DNA from: an uncultured Oscillospiraceae bacterium
GTDB lineage: Bacteria; Bacillota; Clostridia; Oscillospirales; Oscillospiraceae
Direction: 5' to 3'
Assembly: GCA_934589225.1 (NCBI GenBank)
Contig: CAKTNS010000009.1
Location: 1-61,641, forward strand
Length of the DNA stretch: 61,641 bases
The stretch's first letter is position 1. The number at the start of each line of letters is the position of its first letter. This document shows, one piece after another, positions 33,008 to 40,931 of this stretch. The translations under genes and the position numbers were made by a program. Below the pieces are notes generated by a model. The model worked only from the letters and a program-made list of their open reading frames with translations, did no database searches and was not told the origin of the DNA.

Positions 33008-34108
33008 ATGGCCGGGAAGATCAGTCAATTCCGTGGAATGCTGCTGGGGCTGGCGGTGGGGGATGCCATGGGGTATACCGTGGATTCCAGCACCTGGAAG
33101 GAGATCCAGGAGAACTATGGGCCCAATGGGCTGCTGGGCTATGATCTGGTCAACGGCTATGCCGAGGTGACCTCTTATACCCAGCTGGCGGCCTTTACCT
33201 GCAATGGGCTGCTGCTGGGGCTGACCCGGGGGCAGATGACGGGGAAAATGCTGCCCCTTTACCGCTATGCCGGGCTTTCCAGCCGGGAGTGGGCGGCCTC
33301 TCAAAAGCCCTGGGGAAGACCCAGCACCACCTTTTGCTGGCTGCTGCAGCAACCGGAAATTTGTCGGCGGCACTGTATGGACACCAGAATGCTGGATGCC
33401 CTGAGCCGGGACAGCTTAGGGGCCATGGAGGCCCGGTTCAACGGCTCCACCACCCCGGGGAGCCTGACCTCCGCCGCGGCGGCGGGGCTGTTCAGCCACC
33501 TGTACCGGGTGGAGCAGCAGGAGCTGGATCTATTGGGGGCGGAAATCGTGGCATTGTCCCACGGAAGCCCGCTGGCCTTTTTGTCCGGGGCGGCGGTGGC
33601 ACACCTGGTAAGCCGCAGTTTGTCTGCCCCGGAGGTGCCGCTTAAAAATCTGGCCCTGGAGACTGCCCAGTCCATCAAATCCCAGTTTGGCCACCAATAC
33701 AGCCAGAGCTTTGAAATCAGCAACCTTTTGAATTTCGCCGTGTCTCTGGCGGAGGATTCCCGGCTCAGCCCGGTGATGGCCATGGAGCAGCTGCACTGCG
33801 TCAATGCCGCCCAGGTGCTGGCGGGGGCAGTGTACGCCTGTCTGCGCTGTGGAAGAAGCTTTGATACGGCCCTCATCGCCGCGGTGAACCACTCGGGCCG
33901 TTCCGCCGCGGTGGGCGCCCTGACCGGGGCCCTGCTTGGCATCCGCCTGGGGGAATCCGCCCTGCCGGCCTTCTATATCGAGTGCCTGGAACCGGCCCCC
34001 GTATTGGCGGAAATGGCCGAGGATATGTTTAACGGCTGCACCATGGAAATGGGCAACAAGCTCTTTGACCTGGACTGGGACCGGAAATATATCCACGGCG
34101 GCAAATAA
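33008..34108 (+). CDS. ADP-ribosylglycohydrolase family protein, probably catalytically inactive
   Basis: 366 residues with the overall ADP-ribosylglycohydrolase (DraG-like) layout: GMLLGLAVGDAMGY at the N-terminus, a mid-region with helical repeats, and a C-terminal LIAAVNHSGRSAAVGALTG. Active members hold two metals with TDDT near residue 55 and a GDSDT-type motif near 300. Here these read TSYT and GRSAA, so all visible metal-binding Asp residues are gone. The protein is otherwise intact, so it may bind ADP-ribosylated targets or have a new role. GGGG ribosome site before the ATG. Confidence 0.82.
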   Translation: MAGKISQFRGMLLGLAVGDAMGYTVDSSTWKEIQENYGPNGLLGYDLVNGYAEVTSYTQLAAFTCNGLLLGLTRGQMTGKMLPLYRYAGLSSREWAASQKPWGRPSTTFCWLLQQPEICRRHCMDTRMLDALSRDSLGAMEARFNGSTTPGSLTSAAAAGLFSHLYRVEQQELDLLGAEIVALSHGSPLAFLSGAAVAHLVSRSLSAPEVPLKNLALETAQSIKSQFGHQYSQSFEISNLLNFAVSLAEDSRLSPVMAMEQLHCVNAAQVLAGAVYACLRCGRSFDTALIAAVNHSGRSAAVGALTGALLGIRLGESALPAFYIECLEPAPVLAEMAEDMFNGCTMEMGNKLFDLDWDRKYIHGGK

Positions 34109-34116
34109 CACATATT

Positions 34117-34155
34117 CCCCCCTGACCGGAATAGACTTCTGGCAGGGGGGATGTT
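34117..34155 (+). terminator. Hairpin masking the pdaA ribosome site / weak terminator
   Basis: CCCCCCTG pairs with CAGGGGGG, then ATGTTTTTAT. The GGGGGG arm is also the only ribosome site for the next gene, so folding would both hinder its translation and resemble a terminator. Confidence 0.55.
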
Positions 34156-34158
34156 TTT

Positions 34159-34929
34159 ATGGGCAAGCGGGATGGGGCTATTCTGGCCCTGGCTGTGTGC
34201 ATGACGATTTTGGGGGTGGTCAGGGTCTTTGTAGAGGGGGCGGTGACCACGGGGGCCTGGGGCCTCAGCTTCCGGCAGGAGGGCACCGCCCCGGTGGGTT
34301 CCACCGGCATCGAGCAACTGCGGCAATATGACGCGGCCTACCTGGGGGATACCCGGGAAAAGCGGCTGTATCTGACCTTTGATGCGGGATACGAAAACGG
34401 GAATACGGAAAAAATACTGGATACCCTGAAAAAGCACAATGTCCACGGGGCCTTTTTCCTGGTGGGCAACTACATCCAGCGCAATGCCGACCTGGTCCGC
34501 CGGATGGTGGCGGAGGGCCACACCGTGGGAAACCACACCATGCACCACTATGACATGTCCAAGATTTCGGACAAGGCCGCCTTTACAAAGGAATTGCAGG
34601 ACCTGGAAGTCCTCTTCAAGGACACCACCGGCAAGGACCTGCCCCGGTATTACCGGCCGCCCCAAGGGATCTACAGCCAGGAAAATCTGGCCATGGCCAA
34701 GGAACTGGGGTATAAGACGGTGTTCTGGAGCCTTGCTTATGTGGACTGGAACAACGACAAACAGCCCACCCGGGAACAGGCCTTCTCCAAACTCCTGCCC
34801 CGGACCCACCCGGGGGCCGTGATTCTGCTGCACTCCACCTCCCAAACCAACGCCGAAATCTTAGACGAACTCCTGACCCACTGGGAGCAGGAGGGGTACA
34901 GCTTTGGCACGGTGGAGGAGCTGTTTTAG
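34159..34929 (+). CDS. PdaA-like polysaccharide deacetylase
   Basis: 256 residues. N-terminal hydrophobic segment (about 7-28) as signal anchor, then a NodB-type deacetylase domain: YLTFDAGYENGN near residue 72 (catalytic Asp; the second Asp of the usual DD pair is absent, as in PdaA), metal ligands in TVGNHTMHHYDM near 130, YYRPPQG near 163 and the closing PGAVILLHSTS near 220. PdaA removes acetyl from muramic acid in peptidoglycan to form muramic-delta-lactam, mainly in spore cortex, so it hints at a sporulation-capable lineage. Confidence 0.88.
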   Translation: MGKRDGAILALAVCMTILGVVRVFVEGAVTTGAWGLSFRQEGTAPVGSTGIEQLRQYDAAYLGDTREKRLYLTFDAGYENGNTEKILDTLKKHNVHGAFFLVGNYIQRNADLVRRMVAEGHTVGNHTMHHYDMSKISDKAAFTKELQDLEVLFKDTTGKDLPRYYRPPQGIYSQENLAMAKELGYKTVFWSLAYVDWNNDKQPTREQAFSKLLPRTHPGAVILLHSTSQTNAEILDELLTHWEQEGYSFGTVEELF

Positions 34930-35242
34930 GGCGTATTTTGCTACACGGCCATTTAGATGGTTCGAGTCCCTTCCGGTGCGCTGTACTGCAGGGGGGGAGG
35001 ATTCTGTTCACACCCCTACAGGGTGCGCCCAGAATCCTCGGGACTCTCCCACGGGCTAAAAACACTCCACCGGAGTGTTTTTACGGCAGCTATGTTGCCG
35101 CCGCCCTTTCGAGTCCCCGTCCGGTACACTGCTGCGTGGTACACCGGAAGAGACTCGGGACATTATGGTTTTGCGGCGTCCAGCCGCCGCAACGGAACTG
35201 CCACCGGCAGTTCCATTGAAATGGTTCGAGTCCCTTCCGGTA
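34930..35242. repeat. tRNA-Arg-derived hairpin array
   Basis: No protein gene. Holds copies of the tRNA-Arg T-arm/acceptor strand in alternating orientation: GGTTCGAGTCCCTTCCGG with CCATTTAGATGG before it (34949-34981, +), degenerate + and - copies around 35108 and 35131-35153, and a + copy at 35223-35243 preceded by CCATTGAAATGG. Between them lie hairpins GGAACTGCC/GGCAGTTCC (CCACCGG centre), GCGGC/GCCGC and a terminator (35058-35082). Confidence 0.75.
35058..35082. terminator. Terminator hairpin within the tRNA-Arg array
   Basis: AAAAACACTCC and GGAGTGTTTTT with a 3-base loop; could end pdaA transcription (+) or read-through from tRNA-Arg (-). Confidence 0.75.
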
Positions 35243-35280
35243 CAAAAAATGGGTCATCCAGATGGATGACCCATTTTTTG
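35243..35280 (-). terminator. Terminator of tRNA-Arg
   Basis: CAAAAAATGGGTCATCCA and TGGATGACCCATTTTTTG: 18-bp perfect stem with a 2-base centre, T-runs both ways, touching the tRNA CCA end. Centre of an 81-bp palindrome that includes the tRNA T-arm. Confidence 0.9.
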
Positions 35281-35354
35281 GTACACCGGAAGGGACTCGA
35301 ACCCCCAACCCTCGGAACCGGAATCCGATGCTCTATCCATTGAGCCACCGGTGC
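35279..35354 (-). tRNA. tRNA-Arg (CCG)
   Basis: 76 bases including encoded CCA. D-stem GCTC/GAGC, anticodon stem TCGGA/TCCGA with loop TTCCGGT (anticodon CCG), T-loop TTCGAGT. Acceptor GCACCGG pairs with CCGGTGT, so the first pair is G-U and the discriminator is A. Nearby fragments carry CCGGTGC instead. Confidence 0.94.
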
Positions 35355-35373
35355 ATTTCTTAAGTACCCAGGT

Positions 35374-35402
35374 ATTATAGCAGATAAAGAGGGTTTTGTA
35401 AA
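35374..35402 (-). promoter_or_regulatory. Promoter of tRNA-Arg
   Basis: Minus strand TTTACA, 17 bases, TATAAT, about 20 bases before the tRNA. Confidence 0.85.
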
Positions 35403-35414
35403 GAGGGAAATCCG

Positions 35415-35449
35415 AAAAAGTTTCCCTCCGTGGCTAACACGGAGGGAAA
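35415..35449 (-). terminator. Terminator of aspS
   Basis: TTTCCCTCCGTG and CACGGAGGGAAA with a 5-base loop, followed on the minus strand by CTTTTT, just past the aspS stop. Confidence 0.9.
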
Positions 35450-35453
35450 AGGC

Positions 35454-37226
35454 TTACTCTTCTTCGGTAATGGCGATGTGAACATCGTCCAGCTGCTTCT
35501 GATCGACACAGCTGGGGGCACCCATCATCAGGTCCTGGGCGTTTTTGTTCATGGGGAAGGTGATGACCTCCCGGATGCTCTCTTCGCCGGTCAGCAGCAT
35601 GACCATACGGTCAACGCCGGGGGCGGCACCGGCATGGGGGGGCGCGCCGTAGGTGAAGGCGTTGTACATGGCCGGGAACTTGGCCTTGACGTCCTCCTCG
35701 CCCAGGCCCACCATCTGGAAGGCCTTGACCATGATCTCCGGGTCATGGTTCCGGACGGCGCCGGAGGCGCACTCGTAGCCGTTGCACACAAGGTCATACT
35801 GGTTGGCGTTGATGGCCAGCAGCTTTTCCGTATCGCCCTCGGCATCCTCCAGGGCCTTCAGGCCGCCCTGGGGCATGGAGAAGGGGTTGTGGCAGAATTC
35901 CAGCTGGCCGGATTCCTCACCGATCTCGTACATGGGGAAGTCCACGATCCAGCACAGGGCGTACTGCTCCTCGTCAAAGTGGCCGGGAACCCGCTTGCCC
36001 AGCATGGCGCGGATCACACCGGCGGTCTTCTGGGCGGCGCTCTTCTTTCCAGCGGCCATGCACACAAAGGAGCAGGGCTTCAGGTTCAGCTTTTCCGTCA
36101 GCGCTCCGGCGCAGTCCCCCAGGAACTTGGAGATGCCGCCGGTGAGGGCGCCCTGGTCATCCACCTTGAACCAGCAGGCCTTGTTGCCGGTCTGGACTTC
36201 TACGTCCGCCAGGAGCTTATCGATCCACTTCCGGGCCTGGGTGAAGTCATCCACCGCCACAGCCTTGACGGTGGCACCCTCGAAGGGGCCGAAGCCGCAG
36301 CCCTGGACGATTTCGGAAATGTCCTGGATCTCCAGGTCGATGCGCAGGTCGGGCTTGTCGGAGCCGTAGCGCTCCATGGCCTCGTTATAGGGAATGTGCC
36401 GCCATGGTGCCTGGGATACCCGCTGATACTTGCCGAACTTCTCATAAATCGGCTGCAATACGGTCTCCAGGGTCTCCAGCACGTCCTCCTGGGAGGCGAA
36501 GGCCATTTCCATATCCAGCTGATAGAACTCGCCGGGGGTGCGGTCCGCCCGGGCGTCCTCGTCCCGGAAGCAGGGGGCGATCTGGAAATAGCGGTCAAAG
36601 CCGGAGGTCATCAGCAGCTGCTTGAACTGCTGGGGAGCCTGGGGCAGGGCGTAGAACTTGCCGGGATGGTTCCGGGCGGGCACCAGATAGTCCCGGGCGC
36701 CCTCGGGGCTGGAGGAGGTCAGGATGGGGGTGGTCATTTCCAGGAAGCCCTGCTCGGTCATGAGCCGCCGCAGCTCCGCCACCACCTGGCAGCGCAGGAC
36801 GATGTTGGACTTCACCGCGGGATTCCGCAGGTCCAGGAACCGGTATTTGAGACGGGTATTCTCGTCGGCCTCCCGGCTCTTGTTGATTTCAAAGGGCAGC
36901 TGGTTGTGGACGCACTTGCCCAGCACCTCGATGCGCTCCGGCACCACTTCAATGTCGCCGGTGGGCAGCTTGGCGTTCTTGCTCTCCCGCTCCCGGACGG
37001 TGCCGGTGACGGAGATGGTGGACTCCTTGTTGATGCCCTTGACCACCTTCATCATCTCTTCGGTCTCCACCACCACCTGGGTGGTGCCGTAAAAGTCCCG
37101 CAGGACCAGGAAGGCGAAGTTGGAACCCACTTCACGGATGTTTTCCAGCCAGCCTACAATGGTCACGTTCTTCCCCACGTCCGCAAGCCGCAGCTCGCCG
37201 CAGGTATTCGTTCTGGATTGCTTCAT
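35454..37226 (-). CDS. aspS: Aspartyl-tRNA synthetase
   Basis: 590 residues, normal bacterial length. Order: N-terminal OB anticodon-binding domain (about 15-105), class II catalytic core with motif 2 FRDEDARADRTPGEFYQLD near residue 215, bacterial GAD insertion (about 290-415), and motif 3 region GVDRMVMLLTGEESIR near 530. It charges tRNA-Asp (possibly also tRNA-Asn if the organism amidates). AGAGAGG before the ATG. Lies 42 bases downstream of an acetyltransferase gene and may be partly co-transcribed with it. Confidence 0.97.
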   Translation of the reverse strand: MKQSRTNTCGELRLADVGKNVTIVGWLENIREVGSNFAFLVLRDFYGTTQVVVETEEMMKVVKGINKESTISVTGTVRERESKNAKLPTGDIEVVPERIEVLGKCVHNQLPFEINKSREADENTRLKYRFLDLRNPAVKSNIVLRCQVVAELRRLMTEQGFLEMTTPILTSSSPEGARDYLVPARNHPGKFYALPQAPQQFKQLLMTSGFDRYFQIAPCFRDEDARADRTPGEFYQLDMEMAFASQEDVLETLETVLQPIYEKFGKYQRVSQAPWRHIPYNEAMERYGSDKPDLRIDLEIQDISEIVQGCGFGPFEGATVKAVAVDDFTQARKWIDKLLADVEVQTGNKACWFKVDDQGALTGGISKFLGDCAGALTEKLNLKPCSFVCMAAGKKSAAQKTAGVIRAMLGKRVPGHFDEEQYALCWIVDFPMYEIGEESGQLEFCHNPFSMPQGGLKALEDAEGDTEKLLAINANQYDLVCNGYECASGAVRNHDPEIMVKAFQMVGLGEEDVKAKFPAMYNAFTYGAPPHAGAAPGVDRMVMLLTGEESIREVITFPMNKNAQDLMMGAPSCVDQKQLDDVHIAITEEE

Positions 37227-37268
37227 TTCAAAAGCCTCTCTCGTTTCTAAATTTACCGGGATATTTTC

Positions 37269-37988
37269 TCACATTTGGTCGGAAAAGTCAATATCTCTCA
37301 AAAAATCCTCCATGCTGGCATAAACCGGCTCCCGGCCCTCCAGGGCCCTTACGGAGTCCTGGAAATTCCCCACCAGCTCCATTTTCTCCCGCCAGCACCC
37401 GGGAAGGTTGGACGCATCCTTGGTAAAGAGCCAGAAAAACTCGCTGAGGGCCTGCTTGTCCGGCTCCTTTCCGTAGCGCTGCCGGTAGGCCCGCACCAGC
37501 TCCCGGGCCTCGGACAGCTGGGCCTGCTGCCGCTTTTGCCGGTATTCTTCCAGCGGCATGATCACCCGACAGGGATTCCCCGCCGCCACGCAGTTGGAGG
37601 GGATGTCCTTATTGACCAAAGAACCCGCCCCGATGATCACATTATCCCCAATGGTCACGCCTTTTAAAACGGTGCAGTTCATGCCGAGAAACACATTGTT
37701 TCCGATGGTCACCTTCCCCGCGGAGCCCAGGATCTCCCCGGAAACGCCCTTCAGCACGGCCCAGTCATAGCCGTGGGTCAGCACCGTCACGCCTTTGGTG
37801 ATCTGCACGTTTTCCCCGATGGTCAGCATCCAGGGCCGGCTCACGTCCAGAAAGGTCATGGTAGGCGCAAAAGCCACCGTCCCCCGGCCAATCTCCACCC
37901 CCATGGCCCGGAGCCCATCCAAATAAATCTCCGACTCCGACCGGTTTCCATAGCGCAGCCGCCTGTAAATTCTCCGAATGGCCCCCAT
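37269..37988 (-). CDS. Hexapeptide-repeat acyltransferase
   Basis: 239 residues of the left-handed beta-helix (LbH) maltose/galactoside O-acetyltransferase-like group. Hexapeptide turns occur from about 35 to 155 (ILGSAGKVTIGNNVFLG, VLKGVTIGDNVIIGAGS), with catalytic-type His in VTVLTHGYDW near residue 72 and AAGNPCRVI near 148. The C-terminal 90 residues are an added helical region. It probably acetylates a sugar of a surface polysaccharide; the acceptor is unknown. No dedicated glycan cluster surrounds it. Confidence 0.85.
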   Translation of the reverse strand: MGAIRRIYRRLRYGNRSESEIYLDGLRAMGVEIGRGTVAFAPTMTFLDVSRPWMLTIGENVQITKGVTVLTHGYDWAVLKGVSGEILGSAGKVTIGNNVFLGMNCTVLKGVTIGDNVIIGAGSLVNKDIPSNCVAAGNPCRVIMPLEEYRQKRQQAQLSEARELVRAYRQRYGKEPDKQALSEFFWLFTKDASNLPGCWREKMELVGNFQDSVRALEGREPVYASMEDFLRDIDFSDQM

Positions 37989-38027
37989 AGGCTCACTCCT
38001 TTTTCGTTTTGAGTTTATGATGAGGCC

Positions 38028-38279
38028 TCACCAGGCCGCTTCTTCCCCAGGGAAGGCTTCCTTCATCCAGGCCGCAAATTCCGGGGTCGGGGCCTTGGCG
38101 CGTTTTTGGAGCTGGTGGAGGTGAAGCTCGTATAGCTCCGGCTCTCCGCCTTGGCGGTCGGACTCCATGTGCTCTACCACGTCCCAGCAATCAGAGCAGA
38201 ACCGGACGGTCCCGTTGCCCGCCGAATAGAACGTATCCAGCAATTTTTTCTTTTTACCGCAGCAGCTGCATAATACCAT
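38028..38279 (-). CDS. Small zinc-ribbon protein
   Basis: 83 residues. N-terminal CSCCGKKKKLLDTF and CSDCWD give two CxxC pairs separated by about 20 residues, a zinc-ribbon pattern; the rest is a charged helical tail (ELYELHLHQLQKRAK). Transcribed toward the acetyltransferase and aspS. Function unknown; nucleic-acid or protein binding are usual for such ribbons. Confidence 0.65.
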   Translation of the reverse strand: MVLCSCCGKKKKLLDTFYSAGNGTVRFCSDCWDVVEHMESDRQGGEPELYELHLHQLQKRAKAPTPEFAAWMKEAFPGEEAAW

Positions 38280-38397
38280 AAGTAAGCTCCTTTCCGCTTT
38301 TGCTTTATTATATGCTGTTTGGCCGGGAAGCGCAAGAAGTTTTCGACGTTTCTCCCTTCAACAATAATATTTCGGTAACCCCGCCTATGGAAACCTA

Positions 38398-38406
38398 TGG
38401 TATAAT
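38398..38406 (+). promoter_or_regulatory. Extended -10 promoter of the two-component genes
   Basis: TGGTATAAT, a perfect extended -10 element, 26 bases before the response-regulator start; no good -35 is visible, which suits regulated or activator-assisted use. Confidence 0.6.
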
Positions 38407-38431
38407 GGAGAAAAAACGGGAGGCGGACGCC

Positions 38432-39094
38432 ATGGGGAATCGGGTGTTGATGATCGAGGATGACGGGGCCATTGCGCAGGCGGTGAAGCTCAATCTGGAG
38501 TGCGCGGAGTATACCGTCACGGTGTTTGACAATGGGCTTACGGCTTTTCAGGCCTTGGAGCAGGACCACGGGTATGATCTGGCGCTGCTGGATATGATGC
38601 TGCCGGGGATGGATGGGTTTTCCCTGCTTCCCAAGCTGCAAAGCTATGACATTCCCGTGATCTGCCTCACCGCCATGGGGGATGCCCGGCACGAGGTCCA
38701 GGGGCTGCGGGGTGGGGCGGAGGATTATATTTCCAAGCCCTTTGACATGCTGGCCCTGATGGTGCGGATGGAAAAGGTGCTGCGGCGCAGGGGGAAATGG
38801 AGCGAAATTTACCATTTTCGGGACCTGACCCTGGATAGCCGCAACCGGCGGCTGACCAGAAACGGGGTGGAAATTCCTTTGCCGCCCCTGGAACTGGATG
38901 TGCTGACGGTGCTCATGAAGAACAAAAACCGCACGGTCTCCCGGGAGCGGATTTTAAATGAGATTTGGGGGCAGGACTACTTTGGGGACATTCGGACCGT
39001 GGATGTGCGGATCGCCAATCTGCGGAAAAAGCTGGGCCTTGCCCAGGAGATCCGGACGGTTTCCAAGGCGGGCTACCGATTGGAGGAGCGATGA
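38432..39094 (+). CDS. OmpR/PhoB family response regulator
   Basis: 220 residues. Receiver domain 1-120: acidic pair in MIEDDG, phospho-acceptor Asp in DLALLDMMLPGMDG near residue 53, and Lys in ISKPFD near 104. C-terminal winged-helix DNA-binding domain about 128-218 (RTVSRERILNEIWG, RTVDVRIANLRKKLG). GGAGG before the ATG. Overlaps the sensor kinase by ATGA. Likely targets are nearby genes such as the lipoprotein array, an inference from position only. Confidence 0.94.
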   Translation: MGNRVLMIEDDGAIAQAVKLNLECAEYTVTVFDNGLTAFQALEQDHGYDLALLDMMLPGMDGFSLLPKLQSYDIPVICLTAMGDARHEVQGLRGGAEDYISKPFDMLALMVRMEKVLRRRGKWSEIYHFRDLTLDSRNRRLTRNGVEIPLPPLELDVLTVLMKNKNRTVSRERILNEIWGQDYFGDIRTVDVRIANLRKKLGLAQEIRTVSKAGYRLEER

Positions 39095-40482
39095 AACTGA
39101 AATTCAAATTGACCCTGCTGTGCGCCCTGCTGCTGTTTCTGGTGGCGGTCAGTCTGACGGGGGCCATGCTGTGGCAGGTCCGGGAGCAGTCCTACGAGCT
39201 GCTGACTCAAAGCACGGAAGAAACGCTCCATAGCCTGGTCTCGGGCTTTACCAGGCTTCTCTACAGCGCCCCGGAGGAGGCCCTGGAAGGCCCGGGGCGA
39301 GGGGCCTTTCTCACTTACAGCTTCCGCGCCCAGGGCGTTCCCGGCAGCATTCTGGTGGCAGACGGGGTGTGCCTCACCGCCTCCACCCCCATTGCCCCGG
39401 AGCAGGACTGGCCCCAGCGCTGCGGCCGGGGGCTGCGGGTGTCCTCCGAGGGAAGAAATTATCTGGTTCTGGGCCAAAGCACCACGGTTCTGGACATTCC
39501 ATGCAACATCTATCTGGTGGCAGACGCAAGCCATATCCAGCGGCAGCTCTGGCAGCTCAGCGGCCGCTATGCCCTGCTGGCCCTGGCCGTGGGCTTCCTG
39601 GGGCTGGGGGCGGTATACGGTCTGGTTTCCCGCACCCTAAGGCCTCTTGCGGAGCTTTCCCGGGCTGCGGAGCGGATCGCCGCCGGGAATTACAGCCAGC
39701 GGGTGCCCCAGAATGCCGCCGACGAGGTGGGCCTTCTGGCCGGGAGCTTTAACCGCATGGCCCAGGCGGTGGAGACCCATGTGGACACCCTTCAGGAGCA
39801 AAACGCCCGGCAGACCCTGTTTCTCCGGGCCGTGACCCATGAGCTGAAAACGCCCCTGACGTCCCTGCTTTTGAATGTCAACACCTTGCAGACCCTGTAT
39901 CTGCCCCAGGAGCGGCAGGAGGCGCTGCTGGAGAGCATGGACACCCAGCTGCACTGGCTGGAGACCATGGTGAAAAAGCTTCTGACCCTGCTGTCCATGA
40001 AAAACAAGGCCCAGCCTGTACCCACCGATATTCCGGCCCTTCTGGCCCAGGCCCGGGAGCTGACCCGGCCCATTTGTCAAAAATACGGGGTCACTCTGTA
40101 TACCGACTGCCAGATTTCCACACTGGTTGTGGACGGGGACCTGATTTGCAGCGCCCTGGTGAATCTGATTGAAAACAGCGCCAAGGCCTCCTTCCCCGGT
40201 GGGGGAATTTGGCTTCGGGCAGGGGAAACCGGCTTTACGGTGGAAGACCGGGGCCGGGGCATCCCGCCCCAGGACCTGCACCGGGTCACCGACCCCTTCT
40301 ACATGGGCGACCCCTCCCGCAGCAAATCCACCGGCGGCTTCGGCCTAGGCCTGGCCCTGGTCCGGGAAACAGCCCTGGCCCACGGGGGCAGGCTGGACCT
40401 GGAAAGCACCGAAAACGTCGGCACCACCGCCCGCATCCTTTTGCCGGACCGCAACGGTAATCAAACGGTAATGGGGCGGTAA
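39091..40482 (+). CDS. Sensor histidine kinase
   Basis: 463 residues. Membrane helix about 7-28, external sensor about 30-150, second helix about 155-178, HAMP (SRTLRPLAELSRAAERIA), H-box VTHELKTPLTSLLLN with His near residue 250, N-box NLIENSAKAS near 360, G1 DRGRGIPPQD and G2 GGFGLGLALV near 420. Full set of catalytic motifs. The start is within the response-regulator stop, indicating coupled translation. The ~120-residue external domain is not recognisable. Confidence 0.94.
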   Translation: MKLKFKLTLLCALLLFLVAVSLTGAMLWQVREQSYELLTQSTEETLHSLVSGFTRLLYSAPEEALEGPGRGAFLTYSFRAQGVPGSILVADGVCLTASTPIAPEQDWPQRCGRGLRVSSEGRNYLVLGQSTTVLDIPCNIYLVADASHIQRQLWQLSGRYALLALAVGFLGLGAVYGLVSRTLRPLAELSRAAERIAAGNYSQRVPQNAADEVGLLAGSFNRMAQAVETHVDTLQEQNARQTLFLRAVTHELKTPLTSLLLNVNTLQTLYLPQERQEALLESMDTQLHWLETMVKKLLTLLSMKNKAQPVPTDIPALLAQARELTRPICQKYGVTLYTDCQISTLVVDGDLICSALVNLIENSAKASFPGGGIWLRAGETGFTVEDRGRGIPPQDLHRVTDPFYMGDPSRSKSTGGFGLGLALVRETALAHGGRLDLESTENVGTTARILLPDRNGNQTVMGR

Positions 40483-40916
40483 CCTCTTTTTCCTGCGAGT
40501 ATGGTATCCTGAATTCATCCCAACCGGAACCAGGGACGAAAGGACAGCGCACTGTATATTGGGTGATACCGTTCACCGGCACAGGTTATAAGTGTCACGT
40601 GGCGGGCGGCAGATTGCCGCCCCTACAGAAATGTACAACATTTTCTCTATTTTATGGACGCAAAACGATGATAGATACGTTGAAAATGCAGAAATTCGAA
40701 ACAAATGTATCGTAGGGGCGGCAATCTGCCGCCCGCCACGTACCGATACCTGAGCCGTATCAAGCAAACGGTATTTCGTTGGACGAAGCGGTGTAGCGGC
40801 GGCAATCACACCTTGATTCCATCGATGAATCATCGCTGCTACATTGCGTATTCCGTTGTACATTCGTATCCGTATCGTCTTACGGTGCCAACCCCCTCGC
40901 CGGGAGGAAAACTTTG
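40483..40916. repeat. Repeat-rich spacer before the lipoprotein array
   Basis: Two inverted copies of a GGCGGGCGGCAGATTGCCGCC-type module (about 40600 and 40714) and a CGTATCGTCTTACGGTGCCA leader that recurs before lipoprotein 2. No gene seen. Confidence 0.65.
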
Positions 40917-40931
40917 AAAGGAAGTGTCACC

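Noticed and set aside
35430..37250. A 606-codon + strand frame over aspS
   Set aside because: Shadow of aspartyl-tRNA synthetase; no recognisable protein features.
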